Origin: Whalleya microplaca
Lineage: Eukaryota > Ascomycota > Sordariomycetes > Xylariales > Xylariaceae
Direction: 5' to 3'
Assembly (NCBI GenBank): GCA_022497155.1
Contig: MU385740.1
Location: 62,001 to 126,000 of the forward strand
Length of the DNA: 64,000 nt
Shown here: piece by piece, positions 20,299 to 31,835 of the stretch
How the letters are laid out: each line of letters opens with the position of its first letter
How positions within the stretch are numbered: the stretch's first letter is position 1
Notes under the pieces: model-generated
What the model saw: the letters and a program-made list of their open reading frames with translations, nothing else
Database searches by the model: none
Told to the model about the DNA's origin: nothing
Position numbers and translations under genes: made by a program

Positions 20299-21887
20299 AT
20301 GTCTGTCGAGGTCATCACAACCATCTCGCCCACGACCAATGAGCCGATACTGACGCGCAATGGCGTCTCGGCCTCTGACCTTGAGGATATCCCCCGGGTT
20401 GCCGCTGAGAGTTTCCAGAGCTGGCGCCAGACTTCATTGACAGAACGTCAGGCTATAGTCAAGAAAGCTCTGAGACTACTCGAGAAGAAGAAGGATGATC
20501 TTGCGGAAGAAACCACTGTCCAAATGGGACGGCCGATTGCCTACACTGGAGTCGAAGGTAATCTTGTTTGTTCCTTATGAATTGGGAAACCATGTTAACC
20601 CCTTTTTTTTCAAGTCACAACTGCAATCAAGCGTGGAGACTATCTTGTGAAGATTAGTGGGGATACATTGAAAGACACTGATGGCGAACCGGAAAAGGGT
20701 TTCAACCGATTTATTCGCAAGGTTCCTGTCGGCCCAGTCCTCGTTATCTTCGCATGGAACGTAAGATAAAATCCAATATGGTGCTCTGCTTGAGCCGGGC
20801 TAATTCCAATAGTACCCTTACCTCATTCTAGTCAACTCCCTTGTACCAGCACTACTGGCGGGAAACACTGTCATCCTGAAGCCTTCGCCTCAGACACCTA
20901 CGATTGCCGAGCAGGTCACAAAAACGTTCATCGAGGCTGGGCTACCTGCTGGCGTCTTGCAGTACTTCCACTGCGGCGCGCCATCCATCTTGGAGTCGAT
21001 GATACGAAATCCCAAGATATCACTCATCTGCTTCACCGGTTCGGTCGCGGGAGGACTAGCAGTCCAAAAAGCCGCCTCCGACCGAATTGTCAATGTCGGC
21101 CTCGAGCTTGGGGGCAAAGATCCCGCGTATGTCAGAGGAGACGTAGACCTCGACTGGGCCGCCGCGGAGATAGTCGATGGGTCCATCTTCAACTCAGGAC
21201 AGAGTTGCTGCGCCATTGAGCGAGTATATGTTGACGAGAAGATTTACGACTCCTTCATCGAGGCTACGCAAAAGGTCTTGAAAGATTACAAGGTAGGAGA
21301 CCCTCTAGTTAAGGAGACGCAAATCGGACCGGTCGTCTCCAAACGATCGAAGGAAACCATCGAATCCCACATCAAGGATGCTTTAGACAAAGGCGCAAAA
21401 GACGTTACACCCGAGAACCCAACATTCACAAGCCTCCCGTCCAAGGGCAACTTCGTCAAGCCCACATTGCTTGTTGACGTCAATCACAGCATGACAGTGA
21501 TGACGGAAGAGACGTTCGGCCCCGTCATTTCCCTCATGAAAGTTGGTAGCGATGAAGAGGCAGTCAAATTGATGAATGATAGCGAATTTGGCCTGACCGC
21601 TAGTATATGGACGAAGGACACGGACAAAGGTTATGAGCTAGCTGAGCAAGTTGAGGCGGGCACAGTCTTTGTCAATCGCGCTGACTTCCCCAGTCCGGTA
21701 AGTTCTTTTCTATTTCGTTGTGCCATCGAGTAGCATTTCTCGTTTGTCTGCTAACATGGGTATAATGAATTAGGACCTTGCTTGGACAGGCTGGAAGAAC
21801 TCAGGCAAGGGCGTAACTCTCAGCAAATTCGGCTTCGACCAGTTCGTAAAGCTGAAGAGTTACCACTTGAAGGACTATCCGAAGTAG
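20299..21887 (+). CDS. NAD(P)-dependent aldehyde dehydrogenase (four exons)
   Basis: Exons are 20299-20557, 20615-20760, 20813-21697 and 21774-21887, giving 467 residues. The protein is a member of the aldehyde dehydrogenase superfamily, which oxidises aldehydes to acids with NAD+ or NADP+. The general base is Glu233 in LELGGKD and the nucleophile is Cys267 in SGQSC. Their 34-residue separation equals the canonical spacing. The Rossmann-fold signature FTGSVAGG is at about residue 210, the substrate-lining FAWNYP spans the second intron, and the C-terminal EETFGPV motif is present. No targeting peptide is seen, so it is probably cytosolic. The short N-terminus and Gly-Lys-Asp-Pro after the catalytic Glu resemble succinate-semialdehyde-type or broad-range fungal enzymes, but the substrate is not determined. 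Confidence 0.93.
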
Positions 21888-23432
21888 ATAAAATGCGACT
21901 TATTAATTGGACCGTCAGCAGGGGTGAGGTCCTGGAATGGCCATGCATTTATTTATTTTCGGACTCGAGGAGTTTCCGAAGGATTCGGCGACGAATGCAG
22001 GTACTTAACCCAATTGGGCCGACGTGTCACTGTTTCATAGACGGCGCAATGCCAACTTTCATGCAAGTCCTGCAAGTGTAAAGATTGTGTCTCATAGTTG
22101 GCGTTTCGGACCACTGCAACCGCCATTCCACCTGCATTTCTGCACATTGATGAGATCATTTCTCCTGGACCCCTACGCCCCATACACGACCCCCTTTAGA
22201 CCCTCTACGCCTCCTCGTAATGAGAGAGAGACAATTGCCATGCCCATTCCATCCACTAATGACTTATAAGGACATACATACACGTATGTATGTACGCATG
22301 TAACTAGGTAGACTAGTAGGCTCACCGACTACCTAGGCTGACTAGGTAAGTATTAGCTGACGATGGATGTTATAATGGTTATAATATAAGGCTTCCGTTT
22401 TCGACATTCTGGTTTCTTTCAACTCTGAGCTGTTGGGATACACATAGTACGCATAACACGTTCGTTTCTTTGTAATACCTTGGTTTCATCAACTTCGTCA
22501 CTCTTTTAGAACGTCAACCGGCCCAGCCCACCAACCGAGGGACGCCAGCACACTCTCTCCTTTTTTGTCTAGACATTTTTCTTGGTTTGTGATCCTGCTC
22601 CTGGGCTGCATTGCCAGGCTGCGATATTCCGCATCGGGTTTATTCTGCACCTCGGTCGATCCGTAGGCTCTCACTCCAGCGCTCACAGCCAACGGCCGTT
22701 TGTTTCTTTGATGTCAGCTCGGCCATCTACTAAAAGCAGCTACTCGACCCAGACCGAGTCATCATCATCACTTGACTCCTTGAGTTAAAAACAGGCAGAG
22801 AGGGCAATTGATGATTCTCACGTTTTCGCGCAAAAAGAAGTCCGCTCCCTTTATTCTATAATCCATCAGTTTTGATTGTTGATCAATCATCGATTGCCTC
22901 GGTCGTTTTATTCATCAGGTATTGGCTGCTGCCGCTACTGCTGCTACAGCTACGCATACAGCCACTGCTTGCTACTTATTACTTGCCGTTGGGAGCATTC
23001 CAAAAACCTAAATAATACTTTACTTGCCTACATACATCATCTTCTCTCCGAGCTTACCTGCTGCTTGCCTGCACACGTTGCGTGGCCGCTCAACAAGCTC
23101 AAGCCTCCCGTACACTCGTTACTTGATTTTTTCTTCTCGACGGCGCATTGCATTGCATTGCATTTCCCACTTGCCACCACCACCACCACAACCACCACAT
23201 CACCAGCACTACTTCTTTGTGCGGCCAGACCTCCTACCTTTTTCTTCTCCCCCGCCGATCACTTCGAGCAACCATTTTTTTACGCACGCCGTCACACTCT
23301 CACAGAGTTGCACCAATTTCAATTAATTAATCAAAATTATTGATTGATTGATTTATTGATTTTGGGCCAGTTTTGCATTTCCAACCCGCCAGCCAGTCCA
23401 AATCAGACACACTTTCACTTCACACCGCCACC
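21888..23432. other. Intergenic region with long pyrimidine-rich leader
   Basis: The left part is the 3' flank of the aldehyde dehydrogenase. From about 22,750 to 23,432 the sequence is strongly C/T-rich with TTGATTGATTGA repeats near 23,340. This suits the promoter and long 5' leader of the small gene that starts at 23433. The 155-codon frame at 22876-23343 begins at a non-ATG codon and consists of low-complexity Leu/His/Thr, so I do not call it a gene. Confidence 0.5.
22272..22293. repeat. 22-bp inverted repeat, ACATACATAC/GTATGTATGT
   Basis: Two perfect 10-nt arms are separated by the dinucleotide AC, about 385 bp after the aldehyde dehydrogenase stop. It could form a hairpin or cruciform, or simply be a back-to-back ATAC microsatellite. 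Confidence 0.6.
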
Positions 23433-24257
23433 ATGCCGGCTTGCCTCGGTGGCTTCCGCGCCTTCACGGCGAGACTGCAAAAGCTCATCGGCGGCGGCAA
23501 GTCCAAGTCTGCGACGCCCGAGAGGCGATCGCTGCAGATCGTACGTTGACCTCATTCCATTCCTCTCTCCCAGCATGGCCATCAAACCACGCCAAATCAA
23601 TTCCGAGACTCATCTCATATGATCATCATTATTACTATAGTGACTGGCTGCTAACTACCTATTCACAGTCCCCGCCGTTCAACTTCAAGCACGAGACGGT
23701 CTCCCTGCCTGGCGTCTCGGAGGACGAGTATGTGACCATCTGTCTTTCTTCCTTTTCCGTTCTTTCGCCCTTCTATTATGGGGATCCTTACTAACCATCT
23801 TCGATTGTCGCAGGATCTCCATCCTGAAGGAGCAAGCTGCGGCCTCCCGTCTTGGCGTGGCGCCGGACGGCATGTCGACGTCGTTCGGGAGCCCTCGCAA
23901 GGCCCCGGCCCCACCGTCGCTGCGACCCGTCACGCCTGTGCTGAAGGTGAGTTATCAGTTGTCGAATAATTATCTCTGTCCATCCATCCATCCATCCATC
24001 ATCCCTGCCCTCCACGCTTCCCATCCCAAGCCCTGCCCCTTCCCCCCGGGTTTCGATGATCTGATGATTTTGACACCCCGTCGATGGCATCGTGTGCCTT
24101 GTGCGCGCGTGCTCGCGTTTTTTTTTGCTTTCTGACTCACTTCGCTACGCCTGTTACACTGCATCGCCACCACCTCGACGCCACGTCATTGCTAACGCCG
24201 ACTGTGCCCCAGGTCACCCCGAGCACCCCGATCTCCCCTGATGGCGGCCTCATCTAA
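23433..24257 (+). CDS. 114-residue protein with CRIB-like motif (four exons)
   Basis: Exons are 23433-23540, 23669-23727, 23814-23946 and 24213-24257. All junctions are GT-AG, each phase matches, and the total is 345 nt. The ATG lies in a strong context (cgccaccATG). The product starts MPACLGGFRAFTARLQKLIG, an amphipathic and basic N-terminus, then a Lys/Ser/Arg-rich linker. The stretch ISPPFNFKHETVSLPG at about residues 36-51 resembles the Cdc42/Rac-binding CRIB motif (I-S-x-P-x(2-4)-F-x-H), although the usual second His and Gly are absent. SEDEISILKEQAAASRLG follows, a predicted helix, and the tail is Pro/Ser-rich. The resemblance suggests a small Rho-GTPase-binding protein, comparable in idea to yeast Gic1/Gic2, but this is inference. 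The individual exons are too short to stand out as open frames. Confidence 0.7.
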
Positions 24258-27066
24258 TCTGCCTGTCTGCCTGCCTGCGTGACCGCAGTGTTGGGATCTC
24301 GGAGGTTACGATGGTCTGTCCATCTGTCTCAACTGGACGACGTGCATGAAGGAGGGCTTGAGGCCGGGATGGACATGGTGGTCTGTCTGACTACTTTTAC
24401 TACTATTACGACTTCGACCAGGGCTCTGGCATTCGTTGCATTCTTCTTCGCCGCATGACCGCATGCACACATAGGTACACATTCCGTACATACGCCCCCC
24501 TCAGCTCGGGCTCCTGGTATCGGTGTATATGGCGGTGGTTTACGATTCTGTTCTCGATGGCACATAGGCCCGGTGTGGTTTGCGATGACGATGATGCGAT
24601 GCGTTGGCGTTTTAAGTGCGAGGAAAACGGAAAATCGACTGTGGGTGGACCTTCAACAACAGCGACGAGCGAGCGAGCGAGCGAGCAAGCAAGCGAGTGA
24701 GGAGGTCATGGCATATGCATGTGGGTGGAATGTATGTTGTGTACGATACCAAGCGGCCGTTACGGTGCATTAGAGAGAGAGAGAGAGAGAGCAAGAAAGG
24801 CCCAAGGCGTCTGGGGCGGAAACGGAAACGGAAACGGAACGGCACTGGACGGACGGTTACTTCTTCGGCTGACTTGTTGGCACGGATGATAATGGCGTTC
24901 TGGTTGTTTGGCTTGGCACGGCACGGCTTGGCTGAGGGCTCTGCATACATACATACATAGGAATGCGATTTGATCCTGAGATGACGATAGTTTGGTTCTT
25001 CCGAGGTTCTTGGGATGAGGATGTGTATATGGCCTACATCTTGCACTTGATAACGCCGAAGTTTGCGGCGCTTGAACCTTAGTCGTTGACGCTGAGCCGT
25101 ATCATTGTGATTGTCGTTGGTGTCTGTTATATGTCGATAGGAATTTGACTTCGGTGTATATCTCACTGCCTGCCAGTCTGACTATCCTACCAGAGTGATA
25201 CAGTTCGACTTTGGAACTTCACTATTCCAGGTTTCAGCGTGTTGCTAGTCTATCGAACAGACTTATATACAATGAGTTCATGCGACCTATCTCACGCTCG
25301 AAATGAGTATTGAGATAGAATACTATAAAAGCTCACTGCTTGTTGCAGGATTTTTGTTATCCATCAAAGCGTACAATCTCATTAGCTTTTTTTGTCCTGG
25401 TATTCATTTCGAGGATGAAGTACCTATCTAGCCGCTTTATAGCACCCGAGAAACAGTATAGTCTTCTACGGCATTATACGACTCGTTTAGTACGTAGATT
25501 GTAACTTGATCTAGTTATGCTAGTGTGGATTACTAACACTGAAATGCTCGAAATCATTGCGTAATTGCTTAGTTGCTGTGATTTTGGAATATTTTCTATT
25601 TGTTGATTGCATGAATAGCTCAGGTTTGCTTTCGAATAGTGACTGGCTGAGTATTGTAGTGATGTACTAACATGTATCAATGAAACAGTCTCTGAGCGCC
25701 GTGATAAGTGCTATGCGCTTTGCAAGCAACTGAGCCTTCCCTTCATATTTCCGAGCAATGAAGCTTACCTTACCTATAAGCAATTCTCGGCCGACTCTTG
25801 ATTGGCTCGGTGAACCCGAAGTCCGAATGCCAACGGTCTCCGAGCCAATCCTGTAGGATTTCTCCTCTTCGGCCGTCTTACCCGTCTTATTCTCTTTCGC
25901 ATCTCCGTGTGACCTTTCGGAGCACGCTGCGCCGTCGGAAATGCCCAGCTTTGATAAGATGTGACATTCATGAGACGCAAGTGTCGCCGTGGCTGGTGAT
26001 TACTATGATTTTCTCACCAAGGTGCATTTCAAAGTATCGCCTGTCATCGAGTCATCTGCAGAGGAGGCAGGGCGGCTTATAATTAGTATCAACCTGTAAC
26101 GCTTGTCTAAGACGAAGTAATCTTGCTGCTTGGTCATCTACCGCACAGAGGCACGCGAGGCCGCCGATGACAGATATGAGGTCCAAGGTGTTCCTTGGTG
26201 CTATTTCGCTGACTAGCAGATGATATGCCATTATGCCCGCCTCGACAAGGGAAGTGGCAAGTCGTTCAACCCAACGTATACCTAGCAGTAGCATCGTAGG
26301 CCATTTGGGAAAACCGCATAGATATCAAAGTCAGCCTGGAATCACCCTTGCTGAATGAGCCATCTGCTCACACAGTGACTCAGACATTTTTGGATACCAA
26401 GCTGTACACTTTGGACGGGCCGAGATTTATGACATTAAGGACTGGGACTGTCTTGTGAGATGAAGAAAAATATCGTCAAAGCGGAATTAATTTTCAAACT
26501 TGAGTAAAACTCAAGATATTATAGAAAAAGAGGTGATATGCTTCATATAATTAATACTAAGAGCATGTATACGTAGTACATAGCTATGATAAATCTTTCA
26601 GATTAGCCGCAGTACAAATAATCTTCTAGATCACGTACGTAGCCTTCATGTCTGTGCTTGATAGATATAAGAAACTTCATGAAAATGCATTTACCAGGCT
26701 TCCTTAATTAGACCTTCCTGATACTGTTTCCCATCAAGTCCTTTTAAGGATAGGTTGATAGACTCGGTATGTCTTGTCTTCCGCCTACTACATACCTTTC
26801 AAATGTTATAACCATAGATCGCTTAGGAGACATTGTCGCTCAAGTAGATCCAACTATAGATATAGTTGATTTATATAGGCCTTCTTTTCTACGAACAGTA
26901 GGGGGGAAGAATAAGAGAAGACATCTTCTAACCAAACTCAATTTTGTTGGCCCTATATTTTATGTAACTCGTTCGAATCGCGTCTAATATATAGATAAGA
27001 AATCGTCCTCAACCTAGTAGGTCCTAAGCCAAACCTTCGACGCTTAGTCCACGAACAGGCGAATAT
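24258..27066. other. 2.8 kb with repeats and possible gene fragments
   Basis: The left kilobase is 3' flank with many short repeats. Around 26,052-26,294 (minus strand) an 80-codon frame with a convincing hydrophobic/helical pattern (for example LATSLVEAGIMAYHLLVSE) could be an exon or relic. At 26,769-26,987 (plus strand) a 72-codon frame contains IDRLGDIVAQVDPTIDIVDL. Neither matches a family I know and neither has convincing flanking exons. The rest is AT-rich with stops in all frames. Confidence 0.4.
24664..24840. repeat. Cluster of short tandem repeats
   Basis: Three arrays lie close together: GAGC/GCAA units at 24664-24698, a GA array at 24772-24791, and GGAAAC hexamers at 24817-24840. 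They generate spurious charged frames on both strands. Confidence 0.8.
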
Positions 27067-28605
27067 TCAAATCCACCCGACGTACTGCTTCAGGCTCTCC
27101 TTCCTCACTCCCTCCGTCTCCCCCTTGACACCGAGCAGCCTCACGACCCCGCCCTTCTCCTTACTCCACTTCTCCAAGAACGTCGTGATCCGGCGTTCCG
27201 TCTCCTCATCATCCTTCACGAGCAGCGCGAGGGCATCGAAGCCGCCGGCGCCGGGCACAACGCCAGCATAAACGCCCTCGACCTCGGTCAAGGCATCGAG
27301 CAGCGCGGTCTGACTCTCCGGCTCAATCGGGACCCCGCTGCGGACGCCCATATCGCGAATGAGCTCGCGCACGGCCGCGACCGCGCCCCTAATCTCATCG
27401 ACCTTCCCCTCACTCAGCACGGCCCCGAGCGCCGCGTTCCGCGCCTGCAGATCATCCCACAGCTTACGCGAGCCCTCGGGGTCCTCCTGCCGCCACTGCA
27501 GCACCTTCTTCACCATGCCGACGGTCTGGCTGCCACAATCGACATCGCACATGCGCAGCGCGACGCCCGGCGGGAGCACGACGCCGTCGGCCTCGACGCG
27601 CGCGTCCCAGGCATCGACGGAGTCGACGCAGGCGGCCAGCGCGGGCGCGAATCCGGGCGTGCCGACCTCAGGCACGGCCTGCAGGACCGCCGGCGAGAAG
27701 CGCCGGTAGTGGCAGCTGCCGTAGACGGCGGCGGCGACGTCGAAGCCGGAGCCGACCTTGCCCTGCGCCGCGCAGTGCGCGGCCTGCGCCAGGTTGTGCA
27801 GCGTGCGCCTGCCCGCTTCCGTGGCCGGGTCGAAGGCCGCGGGGGGCAGGTAGTGCGACAGCAGGGCGGCGGTGAGCGACGTCACGAGCGCGGCGGAGGA
27901 GCCGAGGCCGGTCTTGTGCGCGTCCTTGAGCTCGGTGGGGAACTTGGCGAAGCGCGTCGGGTTGCTGTCGGAGGAGGAGGAGTGCGGCTGCGAGTAGTAG
28001 TCGTTGTCGGCGAGGATGGTGAAGTGCGCCGGGTCGAAGGTCGAGGAGGCGCGCAGGTGCGCCGCGCTCGCGATGTACGTGAGCGCGTACGCTAGCGTGA
28101 TCTCTACGAAGGGGTTGGGGTTTATGGCTGAGCCGCTGCGAGGGGGCTGATGAGCATTTGACGGCACGCTACTTAAACCTTCTCATCCGACAGTGTGATA
28201 GAGTAGGTCATTAAAAGAGTGGGCTAGTAAATGACGGCTATGTTCTCATGCGACTACGCTCATAACAGCTCCCGGTTGAGGCCGGGTAGCAACATATGCG
28301 ACCTCAGGGATACGCATAATAGGCAATGAGAGCTGGACTCACACTTGTAGCTGTATCACCTTGATCCCGCCATTCTCAGGAGCAAGGTGATACCCGTACC
28401 TCCATTGCGCCTTAAGGAACTGCGGGCTGTCGACGACGATCTCGGTCAGCTGGACGCCGGGGCTCGTCTTGATCTCCTGCGCAATGACATTGATCCTCGC
28501 GCTCAGGCCGAATACCAGTCCCGTGTAGTCCTTGTCGAGGACCAGATAGCCGCCCGCGAGGAGCACCTTACCCGGTGCGGAGACGGCCGTAGGGGTGGTC
28601 GGCAT
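27067..28605 (-). CDS. ERG8: Phosphomevalonate kinase ERG8 (two exons)
   Basis: Exon 1 is 28605-28343 and exon 2 is 28135-27067, joined by a 207-nt GTGAGT...CGCAG intron in phase 2, giving 443 residues (yeast Erg8 has 451). ERG8 phosphorylates mevalonate 5-phosphate to the diphosphate in the mevalonate pathway to isoprenoids and ergosterol. It is a GHMP kinase. The N-terminal APGKVLLAGGYLVLD (about residues 10-24) is the family's first motif, and the ATP-binding loop is TGLGSSAALVTSL at about residues 163-175. GKVGSGFDVAAAVYGS is the conserved family segment that follows. The late PGAGGFDALALLV is motif 3. The enzyme is cytosolic or peroxisomal in fungi; no clear targeting signal is seen. Exon 2 is very rich in G and C at third positions. 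Confidence 0.95.
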
Positions 28606-29201
28606 TTGGGAAAAAAGAACCCCGCGTTCTGCTTCCGGCCGGCGGTGTTACGGCAACAGCGGGCTGAGGCACAGCACGCACAGCTTTCTACGGAAAGATA
28701 AAAATGATCGACAGGGGCCGGTGTGAAGCGACCTCTGCAGATCGGCAATTGGCAAGTTTCGGATTGGACTGAGTGCTCGCGATACGATTTAACCCCGGAG
28801 ACTGCGGGTCGTGATACGGAGCGTTGAAGGAGGAAAGATTTCGGGCTTCAGCGTCATTTTTGGCGGGGAAGCTTTTTCTGCATCTGCACGACAAAGCGGA
28901 GAAAATGCTCCGCTGCAGGGTCCTAATGTGCAGCCAGACTACAACTTTACTCTACCTTGCTGGCAATGAAAATACGGAACGTTGACGTATAGGGTTTACG
29001 GAGATTCTATGTGGTCATGTTGTCACCTTGGTTTTAGTTTTAGCTTGTAGTCGCGATAATGATAGTTTGTATATAGTATTAGCTCTACTTCGACAATGCC
29101 GATGATCGGACTCGACGGGAAGCCGCATAATATTCTATGCATATAATTCTTTTTGGACTTTAATGATGTCTTGCATATTCGTCATTAGCGTGTAAAGGTA
29201 T
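28606..29201. promoter_or_regulatory. ERG8 promoter and 3' flank of the next gene
   Basis: This AT-rich spacer of about 600 bp carries the ERG8 upstream region on its left side and the 3' end of the gene at 29202-31020 on its right. I see no coding frame with support. Confidence 0.4.
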
Positions 29202-31020
29202 CTAAGTGCACGTATACTCAAAGTCCATATGAACAGTCGGCGTCCCCTCAAAGTCTTTAGGGACAACATACGAAATGTTATAAAAATAGTGATTATGGAG
29301 GGACTCTCCATATACAATCGGCTGTATCTCAAGGCCCGGCGCGGAGGTATTGACTTTCAAACAAGGCAGGTTCTCCAAGCCCGTGACCACATTACCAGCG
29401 AGAATCCAGGGTGGTGGTAGACCGGTCAGGGCAAAGGTGAATATGTCGGTGCCTTCTTGTGTTGTGTTTGGATACGAGATTGTAAGCGTGTTCGGCCCAG
29501 CTTCAGCCGTGATCGTCGAAGCTGTCGGATACAACATGAGAATACCGTTGTATGGGTATGGCTTGTGATCCGGATCTGCCGCCCAATGGACAATGGCCGG
29601 GACAAACTGGTCGCCCCGGTTCTTGTCTTCCGCAACGGTCTCGGCTCCAATCATGATCGGCGCGCTAACCCATGAGGTTGCAACACGATATACGTCCTCG
29701 TGGAGGTCATCGTATACAGTTTTGTTAATGAATCGAGAGCCTTCCCATATGCCCTTTGACTTCAGGATTGCCACAGACTCCTCATCAATGTAGCGCCCAA
29801 CAACATCCATGATAAGAGCAACCGCTGGTCCCTGGCCAATGTCGAACAATAAATCAGCTTCACCTTTCGGCGGCTGAGGGCCGTATTCACGACCCCATAT
29901 TCCCCACCAGAAGAGCGATATGATGGCCGAATGCGTTGTCGCATCGCGCGTGTAAGCGCGGTCATAGGGGCCAGCCAAGTTCCCGAGATACGGGTTGTAA
30001 TGTGCAGCAATGTCTTTCCAAATCTCCCCAATGATGATCTCTGCATTTCTCGTCATTGGAGCGTCTTTCGGGCCATAAGCCACATTTGCACCTAGAGCCC
30101 ACATGTCTATGCCATAGTAATTCGGCGCATTGTACTCTCCAAGCACATTCTGGCCTCCTCTTTGAAACAGTGTCAGTAAATCTTGCCCCTGTTGCCAGGC
30201 AAAGTCGATATAAGTCTGATTGTTTCGACGGACACCTATCCATCCAACCACAAGAGCCCTCATGATACCTGGATTTGAGTAGGCCAGGATGAGATTATCG
30301 TCGGTTGGGAAAGTGCCGTTTCGACGCATGCCACCGACTGCCGCAGCCTCAAGCGAGTCTTCAATACGACTGATCAAGTCATCGCTTAGGAGATTGCCAA
30401 ACTCTTCGACAACTTGGATAAGCTGAGTACTACGCCTCATTCATTAATCGATCAACGATGTTTCATGTGTTGGGAAATAGCGAACCCTATAAACTCTCTC
30501 CAGTTGGGATCGTAAGAACCATATATCTCAGGTGGATATAGAGGGCCGTCTGGTGTTGGAACTGGCTCATCAGGTGCGCCCTTGAACGTGCCGTACCATG
30601 CTGAATCATAGTCCTCGTTCATCTGGTTTGCGAGTCTATCACTCGGTTAGTCAGATGTTCAATAGCAGAGCCCATCGAACATACATGTTTTCGATTGCCG
30701 CAATAGCATGTTCGACATCGTCTCCGTTGGCTCGGTAGAGCAAGCCGGGAATATACCAGGCTGTGAATCGGGTGTCCCACTGGCCGTCATTCACGTACCA
30801 TATGTAGTTGTACGAATAGTCGAACCTTGAGTCACAGACATACATCGCATAGTCGAACAAGTCCTGGGCAGCTGCAGTCATTAGTACTCGACTTTCCTTT
30901 GATATTGCGGTTGATGTCTGTTTACTTACCTGGTGAGAGCCTTGACTTGGTTTGACTGGCTGACACACCATACGTCGTGACTATGAAAGCCAACGCGACT
31001 ATTGGTAGTCTAACAAGCAT
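29202..31020 (-). CDS. Secreted protein of unknown function, probable alpha/alpha-toroid fold (four exons)
   Basis: Exons are 31020-30930, 30871-30685, 30635-30486 and 30429-29202, giving 551 residues. The introns are 58, 49 and 56 nt, and the first has a textbook ACTAATGACTGCAG branch/acceptor. The last donor (GG-gttcgc) is weak but restores the sequence FIGTQLIQVVEEF. The start MLVRLPIVALAFIVTTYGVSA is a signal peptide. Conserved-looking segments are YNYIWYVNDGQWDTRF with WYIPGLLYR, AYSNPGIMRALVVGWIG, GEYNAPNYYGIDMWAL and GPYDRAYTRD. The EYN(S/A)PxYYG and GPYDRxY motifs recur in a fungal and bacterial family of helical-barrel proteins, probably glycan- or terpene-active, whose activity I cannot name. 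Several N-glycosylation sequons support secretion. A beta-rich C-terminal domain starts near residue 430. Confidence 0.8.
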
Positions 31021-31835
31021 GATGGTAACCAATGATCTCCCTAAGCCTATGGAGATCTGAAAAGGGAGAGCTGAGCCAGGGGCCCTACTCCATCGACAAC
31101 GTAGACCATCCTGCTCTTTTGTAGGTTGAACCTACGTCTCTCCAGCTTCAAAACATAGGGCTTCACCTCGGTCCATGATCTACCTCGACCGAGTGACCGT
31201 GCCCTGACAGGCATCGAAGTCTCCATTCCATGTCCATGATCATGGTTTATACCCCGCCTAACCCACAAGGCTCCTACCCAAGTTCGGGGTAATGGCCGAT
31301 GTGCAGGGGGCCAAGCAGAGATTTGGTCGTATTGGCATACGATAATGGCATTAAAGCCTCTTTAGCCTCGGAACTTCAGCAAGCTGTAGTCTGCTCTGCC
31401 CATGAATCTATAGCGAGACTACCTAGACTCTATCTTCCGGACATAAACAATGACACGTTGACTACCGGTGAAATTATTGCTTCCTCGGGGAGTATAATCT
31501 CACGATAGAAAATGGGAAATTCGGGAATATGTAAGAAGCCTGAGGTTGAATACATTTTCAAGCACTTTCTTAAACCTCTAGGACACTTTGTTCCGTGCAA
31601 ATGAACCTCTGAAAGGCCAATGTAGGCTGAATGGAAATAGGTGGCCATAGGTGACTAAAGTAAAGCTGGGGAAATTGGGGAAGAAGCGTGGCGGCGGGAG
31701 GAGCCATTGGGGGATGCGGGGAAATGCTTCCAGTCATGTTTTCTGCACTCAATTCGATAATAGGGGCCTCATATTCCACAGCGAATAAATGATCAGTAAA
31801 TTTTTGGGTATAAATAAACAACTCTAGTCTAACTT
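31021..31835. other. Intergenic region
   Basis: This is the promoter of the secreted protein (right of 31020) and the 3' flank of PAN6. No gene is seen; the frames on both strands are short and unlike known proteins. Confidence 0.45.

Noticed and set aside
22876..23343. 155-codon frame upstream of the small CRIB-like gene
   Set aside because: It begins at a non-ATG codon, is low-complexity and lies in a pyrimidine-rich leader.
26968..26982. tRNA B-box-like GTTCGAATC
   Set aside because: There is no A box at a suitable distance and no cloverleaf can be drawn.
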